64,000 nucleotides of DNA, taken from positions 558,001-622,000 of the forward strand of contig NZ_JAENJG010000001.1 in NCBI RefSeq assembly GCF_016597785.1, written 5' to 3'. Numbering within the stretch: the first letter of the stretch is position 1; each line of letters opens with the position of its first letter. The notes beneath the pieces are model-generated. The model was not told the DNA's origin, searched no databases, and worked only from the letters and a program-made list of their open reading frames with translations. The position numbers and the translations under genes are program-made. Shown here one piece after another: positions 17,498-27,183 of this stretch. Source of the DNA: Leucobacter sp. L43. GTDB lineage: Bacteria > Actinomycetota > Actinomycetes > Actinomycetales > Microbacteriaceae.

Positions 17498-19050
17498 GCG
17501 AGGTCACCTCCGCGCAGCACGAGCGCCTGAGCGACTTCCATTCGACGCGGCCGATCAGCACCGGCAAGATCACTCACGGTCCATGCGACGCGCAGCACTC
17601 GGTCGTAGCCTCGCAGCGTCAACGCTCCGCGCGCCAGCGCGTGATCCAGCACCGCGGTGTCAGCCCGAGGGAGTCGCAGCCGCTGGCTCCGCAGCCAGCT
17701 TCCCGGCACCTCGGCGTTCACCGTCCACCCGGTACCCGACCAGCGCTCCGCGGCGATCGCCCGAGCTCTGACGACGCGCTCCCGCAGCTGCGAACTCGTC
17801 ACCCGCTGCTCATGTGGGTCGTCGAGGAGCACCTTCGACACGCGGTGCAGCGTCAGGCGCAGGTCGATCCGATCTGCCAACGGCCCTGAAATGCGCTGCC
17901 GGTAGCTCATACGAGTCCGTGGCGTGCATGCACAGCTCACCGCGGTGTCCGGCGATCCGGCATTGCCGCAGGGACACGGGTTCGCGGCCAGCACGAGTTG
18001 CACGCGCGCGGGGAGCACCGTCCGGATGCGGGAGCGGTGGATCTCGATCCGCCCGGTCTCGAGGGGCTGCCGCAATGCGTCGAGCACCGTGCGAGGAAAC
18101 TCGGGAGCCTCGTCGAGGAACAGGACGCCATGGCATGCGCGAGTGATCGCCCCGGGGCGTATCTCGATGCCCTGCCCGCCTCCGATGATCGACGCAGCCG
18201 ACGCCGTATGGTGCGGGCTCTCGAACGGCGGTCGGCGCACGAGTTGGAGCAACGGCGAGCCTCCGAGTGACGCGATGCTGCTGGCTTCGAGCGCCGCATC
18301 ATCGCCGAGTTCGGGGAGCAGCGTCGGCAGACGGGTGGCGAGCAGCGTCTTCCCCGCTCCCGGCGGCCCGAGCAGTGACACGTGATGCCGTCCGGCCGCG
18401 GCGATCACCATCGCTTCGACCGCTTCCGGCTGCCCAACGACGTCGGCGATATCCGCGCGGGCGTCATGAGTCCCGGCCTCCGCTGATGCCGTCGTCGGCG
18501 TTTCCGGGCGCACGGCACGCCCGCGGCCTCGCTCCCCGCGATACCACGCGACGGCACTGGCGAGGTCAGGCACCGCAATGACTTCGATGCCGGGCACGAG
18601 TGCGGCCTCAGCGGCGCACGACTCGGGAACCATGGCTCGGAGGAATCCGAGATTCCGAGCAGCGGCCACCGAGGAGAGCAGCCCGGCCGGCCTGCGGAGT
18701 GCACCGTCGAGCGCCAGTTCGCCCAGATGGGCGACGTCGGCGAGACCGGTCGCCGGGAGGTGGCGTGATGCGGCGAGCGCGGCGAGCGCGATTGCGAGGT
18801 CGAATCCGGAGCCGTGCTTGGGGAGCGATGCCGGGGCGAGATTCACCGTGATGAACCGATCGGAAAGCGGCATACCCGCCTGCGAGGTCGCGGTGCGCAC
18901 GCGCAGTTTCGCTTCCGCCAGCGATGCGTCGGGGAGCCCGATGATGGCGATCCCAGGGAGCTGCTGCGAGATGGCGGATTCGACCATCACGGTGGTGCCC
19001 TGGAGCCCAGTGAGTGCGATGGACGCTGCTCGGCACACGATCCCGCTCAT
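17494..19050 (-). CDS. comM: YifB/ComM-family AAA+ ATPase (Mg-chelatase-like)
   Basis: ComM is a hexameric helicase that promotes branch migration during natural transformation in Vibrio. This product has 518 residues from the ATG at 19050, which overlaps the yraN stop by four bases. The N-terminal Lon-like fold (SGIVCRAASIALTG, then IIGLPDASLAEAKLRVRTA) is followed by an AAA+ core with Walker A GPPGAGKT, Walker B-type LFLDEAPEF, and a four-cysteine-type segment (NPCPCGN, then CACT). The C-terminal Mg-chelatase domain is complete. Confidence 0.93.
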   Translation of the reverse strand: MSGIVCRAASIALTGLQGTTVMVESAISQQLPGIAIIGLPDASLAEAKLRVRTATSQAGMPLSDRFITVNLAPASLPKHGSGFDLAIALAALAASRHLPATGLADVAHLGELALDGALRRPAGLLSSVAAARNLGFLRAMVPESCAAEAALVPGIEVIAVPDLASAVAWYRGERGRGRAVRPETPTTASAEAGTHDARADIADVVGQPEAVEAMVIAAAGRHHVSLLGPPGAGKTLLATRLPTLLPELGDDAALEASSIASLGGSPLLQLVRRPPFESPHHTASAASIIGGGQGIEIRPGAITRACHGVLFLDEAPEFPRTVLDALRQPLETGRIEIHRSRIRTVLPARVQLVLAANPCPCGNAGSPDTAVSCACTPRTRMSYRQRISGPLADRIDLRLTLHRVSKVLLDDPHEQRVTSSQLRERVVRARAIAAERWSGTGWTVNAEVPGSWLRSQRLRLPRADTAVLDHALARGALTLRGYDRVLRVAWTVSDLAGADRPRRMEVAQALVLRGGDLA

Positions 19051-19463
19051 GAGATCCCGCGCAGATGGTCGATGTGGGGTGCGGTGCCGGCGCGCAGAAT
19101 GATGCCGACCGCGTCGATGCGAAGTCCGGAGGCGGGTTGCTGATGCACCCGAACCCAATCCAGGAGCAACCGGCGCAACCGCGCCGCCTTGCGCGCGGTG
19201 ATGGCCTCCAGCGGGGTGCCGTAGCCGTCGCCGCTGCGGGTCTTCACCTCCACCGCGACGACGACGCCGTGATCAGTGACGACGAGGTCGAGCTCCCCGT
19301 GGCGGTTTCGCCAGTTGCGGTCGACGATCCGGCAGCCGAGCCCTTCGAGGTACTCGCCGGCGATCGCCTCGCCGCGAGCACCGAGCGTGCGGTTTCGGAG
19401 AGGCGTCTCCCCTCCGGGAACACCTCTCTGCGTGCCGTGCGTGCGTGCTGTTGTGCGCTCCAT
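19047..19463 (-). CDS. yraN: UPF0102 (YraN) nuclease-like protein
   Basis: The product is 138 residues from an ATG with AGGAGGTG upstream. After a variable basic N-terminus comes the restriction-endonuclease-like fold: LGARGEAIAGEYL, then HGELDLVV and VAVEVKTRSGDGYG, giving the Glu, Asp and E-x-K set typical of the family. Its biochemical role is unsettled. It is the first gene of the coupled yraN-comM-dprA operon, an arrangement shared with mycobacteria (Rv2898c-Rv2896c). Confidence 0.92.
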   Translation of the reverse strand: MERTTARTHGTQRGVPGGETPLRNRTLGARGEAIAGEYLEGLGCRIVDRNWRNRHGELDLVVTDHGVVVAVEVKTRSGDGYGTPLEAITARKAARLRRLLLDWVRVHQQPASGLRIDAVGIILRAGTAPHIDHLRGIS

Positions 19464-19593
19464 GATGCACCTCCTGGCATCTCAGCATGGGCGCGATGAG
19501 GAGGGCGCGGAGCGAGTGCGCCACGGCTTGTGGAGAAGTGAGAGGTTCGCACGCAATCAGTGCGATGTGAGCGGAGACCGCCGGCAGACGAGG

Positions 19594-19917
19594 CTATTCG
19601 TCGAGCGCGAGCTCCTGCGGCAAGGAGAACTCGCGAGCAGACAGCTCTTCGACATTGACGTCTTTGAACGTGAGCACGCGCACCGACTTCACGAAACGAT
19701 CGGCGCGGTACACATCCCACACCCAGACATCGGTCATGGAGAGCTCGAAGTAGAAGTCGCTTCCCGCATCCTGTCGCTTCAGGTCGACATCGTTCGCAAG
19801 ATAGAACCGCCGTTCGGTCTCGACGACGTAGCGAAACTGGCTCGCGATGTCGCGGTACTCGCGAAACAGCGACAGTTCGGCTTCGCGCTCGTAATCGTCT
19901 AGCTCGTCCTCGTTCAT
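19594..19917 (-). CDS. DUF2469 family protein
   Basis: The product is 107 residues from the ATG at 19917 (MNEDELDDYEREAELSL). It is an acidic, soluble, single-domain protein with the family's YRDIASQFRYVVETERRFYL and VWVWDVYRADRFV segments. Members occur throughout actinobacteria near rnhB and lepB (for example Rv2901c); function unknown. A TAGGAT hexamer (19930-19925) lies seven bases before the ATG, suggesting a leaderless transcript. The 130 bases between it and yraN hold nothing I can identify. Confidence 0.9.
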   Translation of the reverse strand: MNEDELDDYEREAELSLFREYRDIASQFRYVVETERRFYLANDVDLKRQDAGSDFYFELSMTDVWVWDVYRADRFVKSVRVLTFKDVNVEELSAREFSLPQELALDE

Positions 19918-19991
19918 CCCGTCCATCCTACGCCGTCCGCAACGCAGGATTCGAGCCGTCGTTTCAGCGCGACGCGCCAGCGGTCACGAGA

Positions 19992-20020
19992 TTGACTTAT
20001 TCGAACATATGTTCGAATAT
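19992..20020 (+). promoter_or_regulatory. Promoter of the imuA-imuB-dnaE2 cassette
   Basis: A -35 TTGACT (19992-19997) is followed after 17 bases by GAATAT (20015-20020), which ends six bases before the ATG at 20027. The LexA box lies between and overlaps the -10, so bound repressor would block RNA polymerase. The geometry predicts a leaderless transcript. Confidence 0.6.
20001..20016 (+). promoter_or_regulatory. LexA (SOS) box
   Basis: TCGAACATATGTTCGA is a perfect 16-base palindrome matching the actinobacterial LexA consensus TCGAAC-N4-GTTCGA; with one more base on each side it stays symmetric (20000-20017). It sits directly upstream of imuA. Confidence 0.93.
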
Positions 20021-20026
20021 ACCTCC

Positions 20027-20677
20027 ATGAACTCCCCCGCGACCGTCCGCTCGTTGCAGCAGCGCATCTCCGAGATGCAGCCGGTGCGACTCGACGCGCG
20101 CGTACTCCCCACACTGGAGGGCTTGCGTCCGCTGCTTCCAGGTGGATCATTGCGGATGGGGGCGAGCTACGCCGTGCGGGGGTCACGGCAACTGGCGCTC
20201 GCGATGCTCGCAGAGGCGTCGGCTTCTGGGGCATGGTGCGGCGTGATCGGCGACGCATCGTTCGGAGCGGAAGCCGCCGCTGCACTCGGCATCGCACTCG
20301 ATCGGTGCGTCGTCATCCCGCATCCCGGCGAGGATGCGCTGGGACTCACCGGCGCGCTCGCCGAAGTGCTCACCGTCTTGCTCCTGACCCCGCCCTCCCG
20401 GCCGAGTCCCGGCGAAGCCGAGCGCATCTCAGCACGGTTGCGCGAGCACGATGCGGCACTGGTGGTCTCGGGCGAGTGGCCGCGCCCGGAATCCACGCTG
20501 CACGTCACCGCTTCGCGATGGAACGGACTGGGTCACGGTCACGGGATGCTCGCGAATCGCGAGCTGGTGGTGCAATCGCAGGATCGCCTCGGTGCGCGGC
20601 GGCACACCGTCCGATTCCAGCACGGGGCCGTCGTTGCTCCCGGCACCGCTCCCGTCAGGCGTCTGGGCGCACCATGA
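20027..20677 (+). CDS. imuA: ImuA-like mutasome accessory protein
   Basis: The product is 216 residues from the ATG at 20027. An ATG at 20009 would lie inside the LexA box and is therefore unlikely. It is a RecA-fold-like but degenerate protein: GGSLRMGASYAVRG replaces a Walker A loop, followed by LALAMLAEASASGAWCGVIG. Actinobacterial ImuA' proteins of this kind interact with RecA and ImuB in damage-induced mutagenesis. It is coupled to imuB by an ATGA overlap. Assignment rests mainly on context plus the RecA-like hydrophobic pattern. Confidence 0.82.
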   Translation: MNSPATVRSLQQRISEMQPVRLDARVLPTLEGLRPLLPGGSLRMGASYAVRGSRQLALAMLAEASASGAWCGVIGDASFGAEAAAALGIALDRCVVIPHPGEDALGLTGALAEVLTVLLLTPPSRPSPGEAERISARLREHDAALVVSGEWPRPESTLHVTASRWNGLGHGHGMLANRELVVQSQDRLGARRHTVRFQHGAVVAPGTAPVRRLGAP

Positions 20678-22266
20678 TCGCGGATCGCACCCTCGTCTTC
20701 TGGGTTCCCGACTGGCCCGTGCACGCTCTCCTCCGCGACGACGGGGCCGATGGGCTGTCCCTGGATGCTCCGCTCGCACTCATCGCCAACCGCCTCGTGG
20801 TCGCCTGCTCCGCAGCCGCCCGCAGGGACGGCGTCCGCACCGGTCTCCGAGAACGCGAAGCGCAGACGCGCTGCCCCGAACTCGCCGTGTATCCGCACGA
20901 CCCCGAGACCGATGAGCGACGGTTCGCCCCCATCGCAGCGGCGCTCGAACAGCTCGTACCGGGCGTCGAGGTGGTGCGGCCCGGTCTCTGCGCCATGCGG
21001 TCACGAGGGCCGTCTCGCTATTACGGCGGGGAGACCCCCGCCGGAGTCGCAGTGCTGCGGCTCGCCGAACAGCTGGGGCTTCCCGATGCTCGCGTCGGGA
21101 TCGCGGACGGTCGATTCACCGCCGAGCAGGTCGCGCGCTCGGCGTCGACCGACCCGGGCATCTCTGCCCCGGCCGCGGGACTCCGCATCGTCGCGCCGGG
21201 CGCCTCACCCGCATTCCTCTCCCCGCTCCCGGTCTCCAGAGCTGCGGAGGCCGGTCTTGCCGAGACGCTGCAGGGGCTCGGCATCCGCACGCTCGGCGCG
21301 TTGGCCGCACTCCCCGAGGATGCGGTCCGCCAGCGCTTCGGGCCGCAGGGTCTGGCTGCGCACCGGCGCGCGTCGGCCTCCGGCGCCGGCCACGGCGCCG
21401 AGGTGCGCCCGCGGCAACCGGTTCGCGAGCTCTCGGTGGAGCTGTCGTTCGACACTCCGATCGACGCTGCCGATCAACTGGCATTCGCGTGCAGCGCTCT
21501 GGCAGAACGGTTCATCGGCGGGCTGACGGAGGATCGTCTGGTGTGCACTGCGCTGCGCGTCGAGCTCACCGATGATGTCGGGGCGCAGCACGAGCGCGAA
21601 TGGGCTCACCCCAGGCATTTCACGCCGGCCGATACCATCGGCCGCATCCGTTGGCAGGCTGCGTCAGCGGCCAAGCAGACTGAGCGCGGTGGTGCCGGAG
21701 TGACCAGGGTGCGCATCACACCGGTGCACACCGATCACGTCGCCGCCCACGAACCCGGTCTGTGGAGCACGGAGCCCGACGAGCGGGTGCATCACCATCT
21801 CAGTCGCGCACAGAGCCGTCTCGGGCACACCGGCGTCGGAACGATCGCGCTCGCGGGCGGGCGCCTCCTGGCGGATCGGCAGCGCTTCGTCCCCTGGAGC
21901 ACCACGCGCGTCGAACGCCCTCATGCACGAGCCTCGGCATCCGGGCCCTGGCCCGGAGCACTCACCGGCCCCGCGCCCAGCCGCGTGTTTCCCGAATTGG
22001 TGCCGGCAGCACTCCTCGATTCGTCAGGCACGGCGGTCGGGATCGATGCGGACGATCTGCTGACGGCGGACCCCGTCCACCTGCGGGTTGCCGCAACCGA
22101 GTTCGACGCTCCCGTAGCGGCCTGGTCGCCGCCCTGGGCTGTACGGGAGCGGTGGTGGGAGGGGGCTCCCGCGCGCTTCCGCGTGCAAGTGCAGCTCGCC
22201 GATGGCGACGCCTGGTTGCTGGTCTTCAGCACTGGAACGTGGGCGGCCGAGGGCCGCTACGACTGA
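20674..22266 (+). CDS. imuB: ImuB, non-catalytic Y-family polymerase homologue
   Basis: ImuB is the adaptor that links DnaE2 to the beta clamp during mutagenic translesion synthesis. It has 530 residues from the ATG at 20674. The Y-family palm is recognisable, but the metal-binding acids are gone: the first motif reads VPDWPVHALL (instead of D-x-D-x-F-F) and the segment around residue 110 reads RSRGPSRYYGG where active polymerases have the S-x-D-E pair. The helix-hairpin-helix-like GLGIRTLGALAALP and the little-finger region follow. The C-terminus (after about 350) is the ImuB-specific extension. Confidence 0.9.
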   Translation: MIADRTLVFWVPDWPVHALLRDDGADGLSLDAPLALIANRLVVACSAAARRDGVRTGLREREAQTRCPELAVYPHDPETDERRFAPIAAALEQLVPGVEVVRPGLCAMRSRGPSRYYGGETPAGVAVLRLAEQLGLPDARVGIADGRFTAEQVARSASTDPGISAPAAGLRIVAPGASPAFLSPLPVSRAAEAGLAETLQGLGIRTLGALAALPEDAVRQRFGPQGLAAHRRASASGAGHGAEVRPRQPVRELSVELSFDTPIDAADQLAFACSALAERFIGGLTEDRLVCTALRVELTDDVGAQHEREWAHPRHFTPADTIGRIRWQAASAAKQTERGGAGVTRVRITPVHTDHVAAHEPGLWSTEPDERVHHHLSRAQSRLGHTGVGTIALAGGRLLADRQRFVPWSTTRVERPHARASASGPWPGALTGPAPSRVFPELVPAALLDSSGTAVGIDADDLLTADPVHLRVAATEFDAPVAAWSPPWAVRERWWEGAPARFRVQVQLADGDAWLLVFSTGTWAAEGRYD

Positions 22267-22325
22267 TCCGCCGATGAGTGCGGCATCCCGAAACACTGTC
22301 CGATCCATCCGCGTCCGGAGGTCTC

Positions 22326-25300
22326 ATGCGCTGGAGCAATTCCTCGCTCTCATGGAACGAGTTCGAGCGGCGGCTCTCGGGCCGCGCCCCTGACTCGGTC
22401 GGAGGCGACGAGGATGCGGGAGCGGACTCCGCCGAACCGACTGCCCCTGCTGCGCCGAGCACTGATTCGGTCGTGCCCTACGCCGAACTCCACGCTCACT
22501 CCCATTTCAGCTTTCTCGATGGAGCGTCCTCCCCCGAGCAGCTCATCGCCGAGGCAGCGCGCCTGCGGTTATCGGGCATCGCGCTCACCGACCATGACGG
22601 CTTCTACGGTGCCGCGTCGTTCGCCGACGCCGCCGACGCCGCCGACGCTCGTGCTCGGCAGTCCGGGGAGACGGCCCCGCTCACGGTCTACGGCGCCGAG
22701 CTCTCGCTCGGCCTCGACACCCCCCAGCTCGGGGTCGCCGATCCCATGGGCTCTCATCTGCTCGTGCTCGCCCGCGGCGCGAGCGGCTATCACCGGCTCG
22801 CCGCCGCCATCACCGAGGCCCAGCTCGGCGGCGGCGAGAAGGGGCGACCGGTCTACGATCTCGAGGCCCTCGCTGCTGCGGGCGGGAACGAATGGGCGAT
22901 CCTGACGGGGTGCCGCAAGGGATCGGTGCGCCGCGCGCTCGACGGCGCAGCCACCCGCGCCGCTGGCGATGCCCAAGCGCTCATCGAGCTCGACCGGCTG
23001 ACCTCGCTCTTCGGGCACGACAATGTGCACGTCGAACTCAGCCACCACGGGCATCCGGATGACGATTCACGAAACGACCGTCTCGCCGAACTCGCAGCCG
23101 CTCGCGGCCTTCCCACTCTCGTGACCGGAAACGTGCACTACGCCACCGCTGCCGATGCGCCGCTCGCCGAGTCGATGGCTGCGGTGCGCGCACGGCGGAG
23201 CCTCGCAGAACTCGACCCGCACCTCCCCGCCTCCGGTGCCGCCCATCTGCGCAGCGGCGCCGCGATGCTGCGACGCTTCGCCAGGCACCCCGATGCCATC
23301 GCGCGCACGGTCCCGCTCGCCGAGGAACTCGCCTTTCCGCTGCGCGCGGCTCGACCGCGCCTCCCGAAGCTCGACGTGCCGGACGGTCACACGCAGATGA
23401 GCTGGTTGCGATCCCTCGTCTGGGCCGGCGCCGAACGACGCTACGGCATCGCACTGCCCGAGAGCCATCGGTCTCGCATCGAGCGGGAGCTCGAAGTCAT
23501 CGAGCAGAAGGACTTTCCCGGCTATTTCCTGATCGTGCACGATCTCGTTCGCGAAGCACGCAGCAGGGAAATTCTGTGCCAGGGGCGCGGATCGGCGGCG
23601 AACTCCGCAGTCTGCTTCGTGCTCGGCATCACGTCGGTCGATTCGATCTTCTACGGACTCCCGTTCGAGCGCTTCCTCTCGAGTCTGCGCGACGAGGAAC
23701 CCGATATCGATGTGGACTTCGATTCAGAACGACGCGAGGAGATCATCCAGTACGTCTACGAGCGCTACGGGCGGCGCAATGCTGCGCAGGTCGCGAACGT
23801 GATCACCTATCAGCCGAAGGCGGCGATCCGCGACGCCGCGAAAGCCCTCGGATACAGCGCTGGCCAGCAACGCGCGTGGACGCGCGGTCTCGACCGCCAT
23901 CGCACCATCGAGGAGGATCCGGAGAGCCCGATCCCGCTCTCCGTGCAACGACTCGCCCAGGCGTTCCAGAAAGCGCCGCGGCATCTCGGCATTCACTCAG
24001 GAGGCATGGTCCTCACGGAACGGCCGGTCGGTGAGGTGTGCCCCATCGAGCACGCACGCATGGAGCACCGCACCGTGCTGCAGTGGGACAAAGAGGGGTG
24101 CGAAACCATGGGTCTCGTGAAGTTCGACATGCTCGGACTCGGCATCCTCAGCGCACTGCGGCACACCTTCGACATCATCGCGCAGTCGACCGGCGAGCAG
24201 TGGACCTTCGACACCGTGCCGAAAGAGGAGGCCGGGGTGTACGACATGCTCTGCCGGGCCGACGCTATCGGCGTCTTCCAAGTCGAGAGCCGTGCGCAGC
24301 TGAACACGCTCCCCCGGCTGCTTCCGCGCAAGTTCTACGACCTCGTCATCGAAATCGCTCTGATCAGGCCCGGCCCCATTCAGGGCGGCGCAGTGCATCC
24401 GTATCTCCGACGCAAGAACGGCCAGGAGGATGTCGTCTACCCGCACCCGAAACTGGTGCCGGTACTCGAACGCACGCTCGGCGTGCCGCTCTTCCAGGAG
24501 CAGCTCATGCAGATGGCGATGACCGTGGGCGGGTGCAGCGGCGAAGACGCGGATCTGCTGCGCCGATCCATGGGCTCGAAACGCGGCCAGGAACGCATCG
24601 ACAGCCTCAAAGCCAAGCTCTTCGACGGCATGGCCGACAACGGCATTACGGGCGACGAGGCGACGCGGATGTACGAGCAGATCGAGGCGTTCGCCGGATT
24701 CGGATTCGCCGAAAGTCACTCGATCAGCTTCGCACTGATCGTCTACGTCAGCTCCTGGTGCAAGCTGCACTACCCGGCCGCGTTCCTCGCAGGTCTGCTG
24801 CGCGCGCAGCCCATGGGTTTCTACAATGCGCGCTCCCTCACCGAGGACGCCCGCAGGCACGGCGTCGAGGTGCGCCCACCTGACGTGCAGCGTTCCGAAG
24901 CGCTCTCGAGCCTCGAGCCGCTCGACCCAGGCCGATCACCCGAACCGTCCGCATCGGAGGCCGACGCCGCACATGATCGTCGCCCGCCGACCGGCTCCGA
25001 CGACTGCCTGGCGCCGCATCACCCGGAACCTGGCCCGTTCGTCCGCGACGCTCCAGACACGAGCGCCCTGCACCGCAGGGACGGCGCGTTCGCGGTACGG
25101 CTCGGGCTCACCGAGATCCGCGGCATCGAGCGCGAGACCGCGGAGCGCATCGCGCGCGCCCGCGCCGAAGCGCCGTTCCAGGACCTCGCCGATCTCGCCC
25201 GCCGGGCGGACCTCGATCGCACCCGGCTGGAGGCGCTCGCAGCATCCGGGGCGTGCGAGAGCCTCGGCCTCGACCGCCGCGAGGCGCTGTGGGCGGCAGC

Positions 25301-25790
25301 TCCCGCCTCAGACAACCGCGAACGATTTCTTCCGGGCATCGCGGTGCACGTGCAACCCCCACTGCTGCCCGTGCTCAACACCGCCGAGCAGACTGCGCTC
25401 GACCTGTGGACGACCGGTGTCGCCACCGGAACGCATCCGCTCGCCCTGCTGCGCGACGGGCTCGATGCGCGCGGAATCATCCGGTCGGATCGCACCAGGC
25501 ACACCCCGCCCGGGTCCGTCATCGAGGTCGCGGGCCTCGTCACGCACCGGCAGCGACCTGGCACCGCGAGCGGCATCACCTTCCTGACGCTCGAAGACGA
25601 GTCGGGTACGGTCAACATCGTCACCTGGGCGCAGGTCTGGGCGCGCAATCGGCTCGTCGCCCGCGCGTCACCCGCGCTCATCATCCGCGGGGTGCTCGAA
25701 CGGTCACCCGAGGGCGTGGTCAATGTGATCGCGCAGACATTCGAACCGCTCGCCGCTCCGATCGGCGTGAACTCCCGCGACTTCCGGTGA
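22326..25790 (+). CDS. dnaE2: Error-prone DNA polymerase DnaE2 (ImuC)
   Basis: This C-family polymerase performs SOS-induced mutagenic repair. It has 1154 residues from the ATG at 22326, which has GGAGG upstream. Domains are an N-terminal PHP domain (from about 55, ELHAHSHFSFLDGA and LTDHDGFYG), the palm with the PDIDVDF catalytic acids near residue 460, the LRRSMGSKRG segment near 745, a tandem helix-hairpin-helix region and a C-terminal OB fold (about 1060-1150). It lacks the extra C-terminal tail and clamp-binding region of replicative DnaE. A variable Pro/Ser insert sits around 850-910. It is the third gene of the SOS cassette. Confidence 0.95.
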   Translation: MRWSNSSLSWNEFERRLSGRAPDSVGGDEDAGADSAEPTAPAAPSTDSVVPYAELHAHSHFSFLDGASSPEQLIAEAARLRLSGIALTDHDGFYGAASFADAADAADARARQSGETAPLTVYGAELSLGLDTPQLGVADPMGSHLLVLARGASGYHRLAAAITEAQLGGGEKGRPVYDLEALAAAGGNEWAILTGCRKGSVRRALDGAATRAAGDAQALIELDRLTSLFGHDNVHVELSHHGHPDDDSRNDRLAELAAARGLPTLVTGNVHYATAADAPLAESMAAVRARRSLAELDPHLPASGAAHLRSGAAMLRRFARHPDAIARTVPLAEELAFPLRAARPRLPKLDVPDGHTQMSWLRSLVWAGAERRYGIALPESHRSRIERELEVIEQKDFPGYFLIVHDLVREARSREILCQGRGSAANSAVCFVLGITSVDSIFYGLPFERFLSSLRDEEPDIDVDFDSERREEIIQYVYERYGRRNAAQVANVITYQPKAAIRDAAKALGYSAGQQRAWTRGLDRHRTIEEDPESPIPLSVQRLAQAFQKAPRHLGIHSGGMVLTERPVGEVCPIEHARMEHRTVLQWDKEGCETMGLVKFDMLGLGILSALRHTFDIIAQSTGEQWTFDTVPKEEAGVYDMLCRADAIGVFQVESRAQLNTLPRLLPRKFYDLVIEIALIRPGPIQGGAVHPYLRRKNGQEDVVYPHPKLVPVLERTLGVPLFQEQLMQMAMTVGGCSGEDADLLRRSMGSKRGQERIDSLKAKLFDGMADNGITGDEATRMYEQIEAFAGFGFAESHSISFALIVYVSSWCKLHYPAAFLAGLLRAQPMGFYNARSLTEDARRHGVEVRPPDVQRSEALSSLEPLDPGRSPEPSASEADAAHDRRPPTGSDDCLAPHHPEPGPFVRDAPDTSALHRRDGAFAVRLGLTEIRGIERETAERIARARAEAPFQDLADLARRADLDRTRLEALAASGACESLGLDRREALWAAAPASDNRERFLPGIAVHVQPPLLPVLNTAEQTALDLWTTGVATGTHPLALLRDGLDARGIIRSDRTRHTPPGSVIEVAGLVTHRQRPGTASGITFLTLEDESGTVNIVTWAQVWARNRLVARASPALIIRGVLERSPEGVVNVIAQTFEPLAAPIGVNSRDFR

Positions 25791-25825
25791 TCCACGATCG
25801 CCCGCGTCGCCGATGGCCGACCGGC

Positions 25826-25831
25826 TAAGCT
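25826..25831 (+). promoter_or_regulatory. -10 hexamer for leaderless pncB
   Basis: TAAGCT lies exactly six bases before the GTG at 25838, and no ribosome-binding site precedes that codon. Both observations fit a leaderless transcript. Confidence 0.5.
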
Positions 25832-25837
25832 GACTGC

Positions 25838-27154
25838 GTGCATACCTCGACGGCGCTGCTCACCGATCACTACGAGCTGACCATGGTCGATGCGGCGCTG
25901 CAAGCCGGCACCGCTCACCGGCGCAGCGTGTTCGAACTCTTCGCGAGACGGCTCTCCGGAGCGCGACGCTACGGAGTCGTCGCCGGCACCGGGCGCCTCC
26001 TCGAAGCCATCGAGCGCTTCCGATTCACCGACCAGGAGCTCTCGTTCCTGAACGAGCAGCAGGTCGTCAGCGCACGAACGCTCGACTGGCTCGCCGATTT
26101 CCGGTTCACCGGCAACATCTGGGGGTATCCCGAGGGGGAGGTCTTCTTCCCCGGCTCCCCGCTGCTCACCGTCGAGTCCAGCTTCGCCGAGGGCGTGCTC
26201 CTCGAGACGCTCTCGCTGAGCATCCTGAACGCTGACTCCGCCGTGGCGACCGCCGCCTCCCGCATGGTGCACGCCGCTGCCGGAAAACCGCTTGCCGAGA
26301 TGGGGTCGCGACGAACCGGCGAGTACAGCGCCATCGCCGCTGCGCGCGCCGCCTACATCGCCGGGTTCACGGCGACGTCGAATCTCGAAGCCGGACGCAG
26401 CTACGGCATTCCCACGATGGGCACCGCGGCTCACAGCTTCACTCTGCTGCACGAGACCGAGCGCGACGCATTCGCTGCCCAGATCGCGGCGCTCGGCACC
26501 GGGACGACACTGCTGGTCGATACGTACGACATCGAACAGGGCGTCCGCACGGCGATCGAGGTCGCGGGTACCGAGCTCGGCGCCGTGCGCATCGATTCCG
26601 GAGACCTTCCCGTCGTCGTCCGGCGCGTGCGACACCTCCTCGACGAACTCGGCGCCACTCGCACGCGCATCACCGTGACGAACGACCTCGACGAGCACAC
26701 CGTCGCAGCCCTCGCTGCCGCCCCGGTCGACAGCTTCGGCGTCGGCACCTCGGTCGTCGTGGGCTCCGGCACCCCGACGATGGGCATGGTCTACAAGCTG
26801 GTCGCCCACGAGGATGCATCGGGTGCGTGGGTGTCGGTTGCGAAGAAGTCGGCGGAGAAGGCGTCAGTCGGCGGCCGCAAGAGCGTGCGCCGTGCACGTA
26901 CGGCTGCAGGCGTTGCCACGAAGGAGCTCATTCTGCTCGGCGACGGGCCCGGAGGAACGAGCGAGGGGCAGGAATCGGACGGGCGAACCGTGCTCGAACC
27001 ACTCATCGTCGGCGGAACCGTCCAGCCGGGATTCACGGGGCGAGACGGCATCGCTGCGGCGCGCGAACGGCATCGCACCAGCGTGGCGGAGCTCCCCCCG
27101 GTCGCGATGAGCCTGACGCGGGGCGACCCCGCGATCCCCACCGAGTACCGCTGA
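25838..27154 (+). CDS. pncB: Nicotinate phosphoribosyltransferase
   Basis: The enzyme joins nicotinate to PRPP with ATP hydrolysis, the first committed step of NAD salvage. It has 438 residues from the GTG at 25838. Motifs are LLTDHYELTMVDAAL at the N-terminus, TSNLEAGRSYGIPTMGTAAHS in the middle (PRPP and nicotinate site) and DSFGVGTSVV near residue 300. The C-terminal third contains the Lys/Arg-rich KKSAEKASVGG loop. Two of its neighbours also carry leaderless-type promoters. Confidence 0.93.
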   Translation: MHTSTALLTDHYELTMVDAALQAGTAHRRSVFELFARRLSGARRYGVVAGTGRLLEAIERFRFTDQELSFLNEQQVVSARTLDWLADFRFTGNIWGYPEGEVFFPGSPLLTVESSFAEGVLLETLSLSILNADSAVATAASRMVHAAAGKPLAEMGSRRTGEYSAIAAARAAYIAGFTATSNLEAGRSYGIPTMGTAAHSFTLLHETERDAFAAQIAALGTGTTLLVDTYDIEQGVRTAIEVAGTELGAVRIDSGDLPVVVRRVRHLLDELGATRTRITVTNDLDEHTVAALAAAPVDSFGVGTSVVVGSGTPTMGMVYKLVAHEDASGAWVSVAKKSAEKASVGGRKSVRRARTAAGVATKELILLGDGPGGTSEGQESDGRTVLEPLIVGGTVQPGFTGRDGIAAARERHRTSVAELPPVAMSLTRGDPAIPTEYR

Positions 27155-27183
27155 GCGGAGACGCGCTACTTGCGCATCCGCTC
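27153..27183. terminator. Hairpin across the pncB and DUF3039 stop region
   Basis: GAGCGGA/TCCGCTC form a 7-bp outer stem, with GCGC pairs inside around a short loop. It spans the convergent ends of pncB (27154) and the DUF3039 gene (27166) and could end transcription from both sides. There is no clear T-run. Confidence 0.5.
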
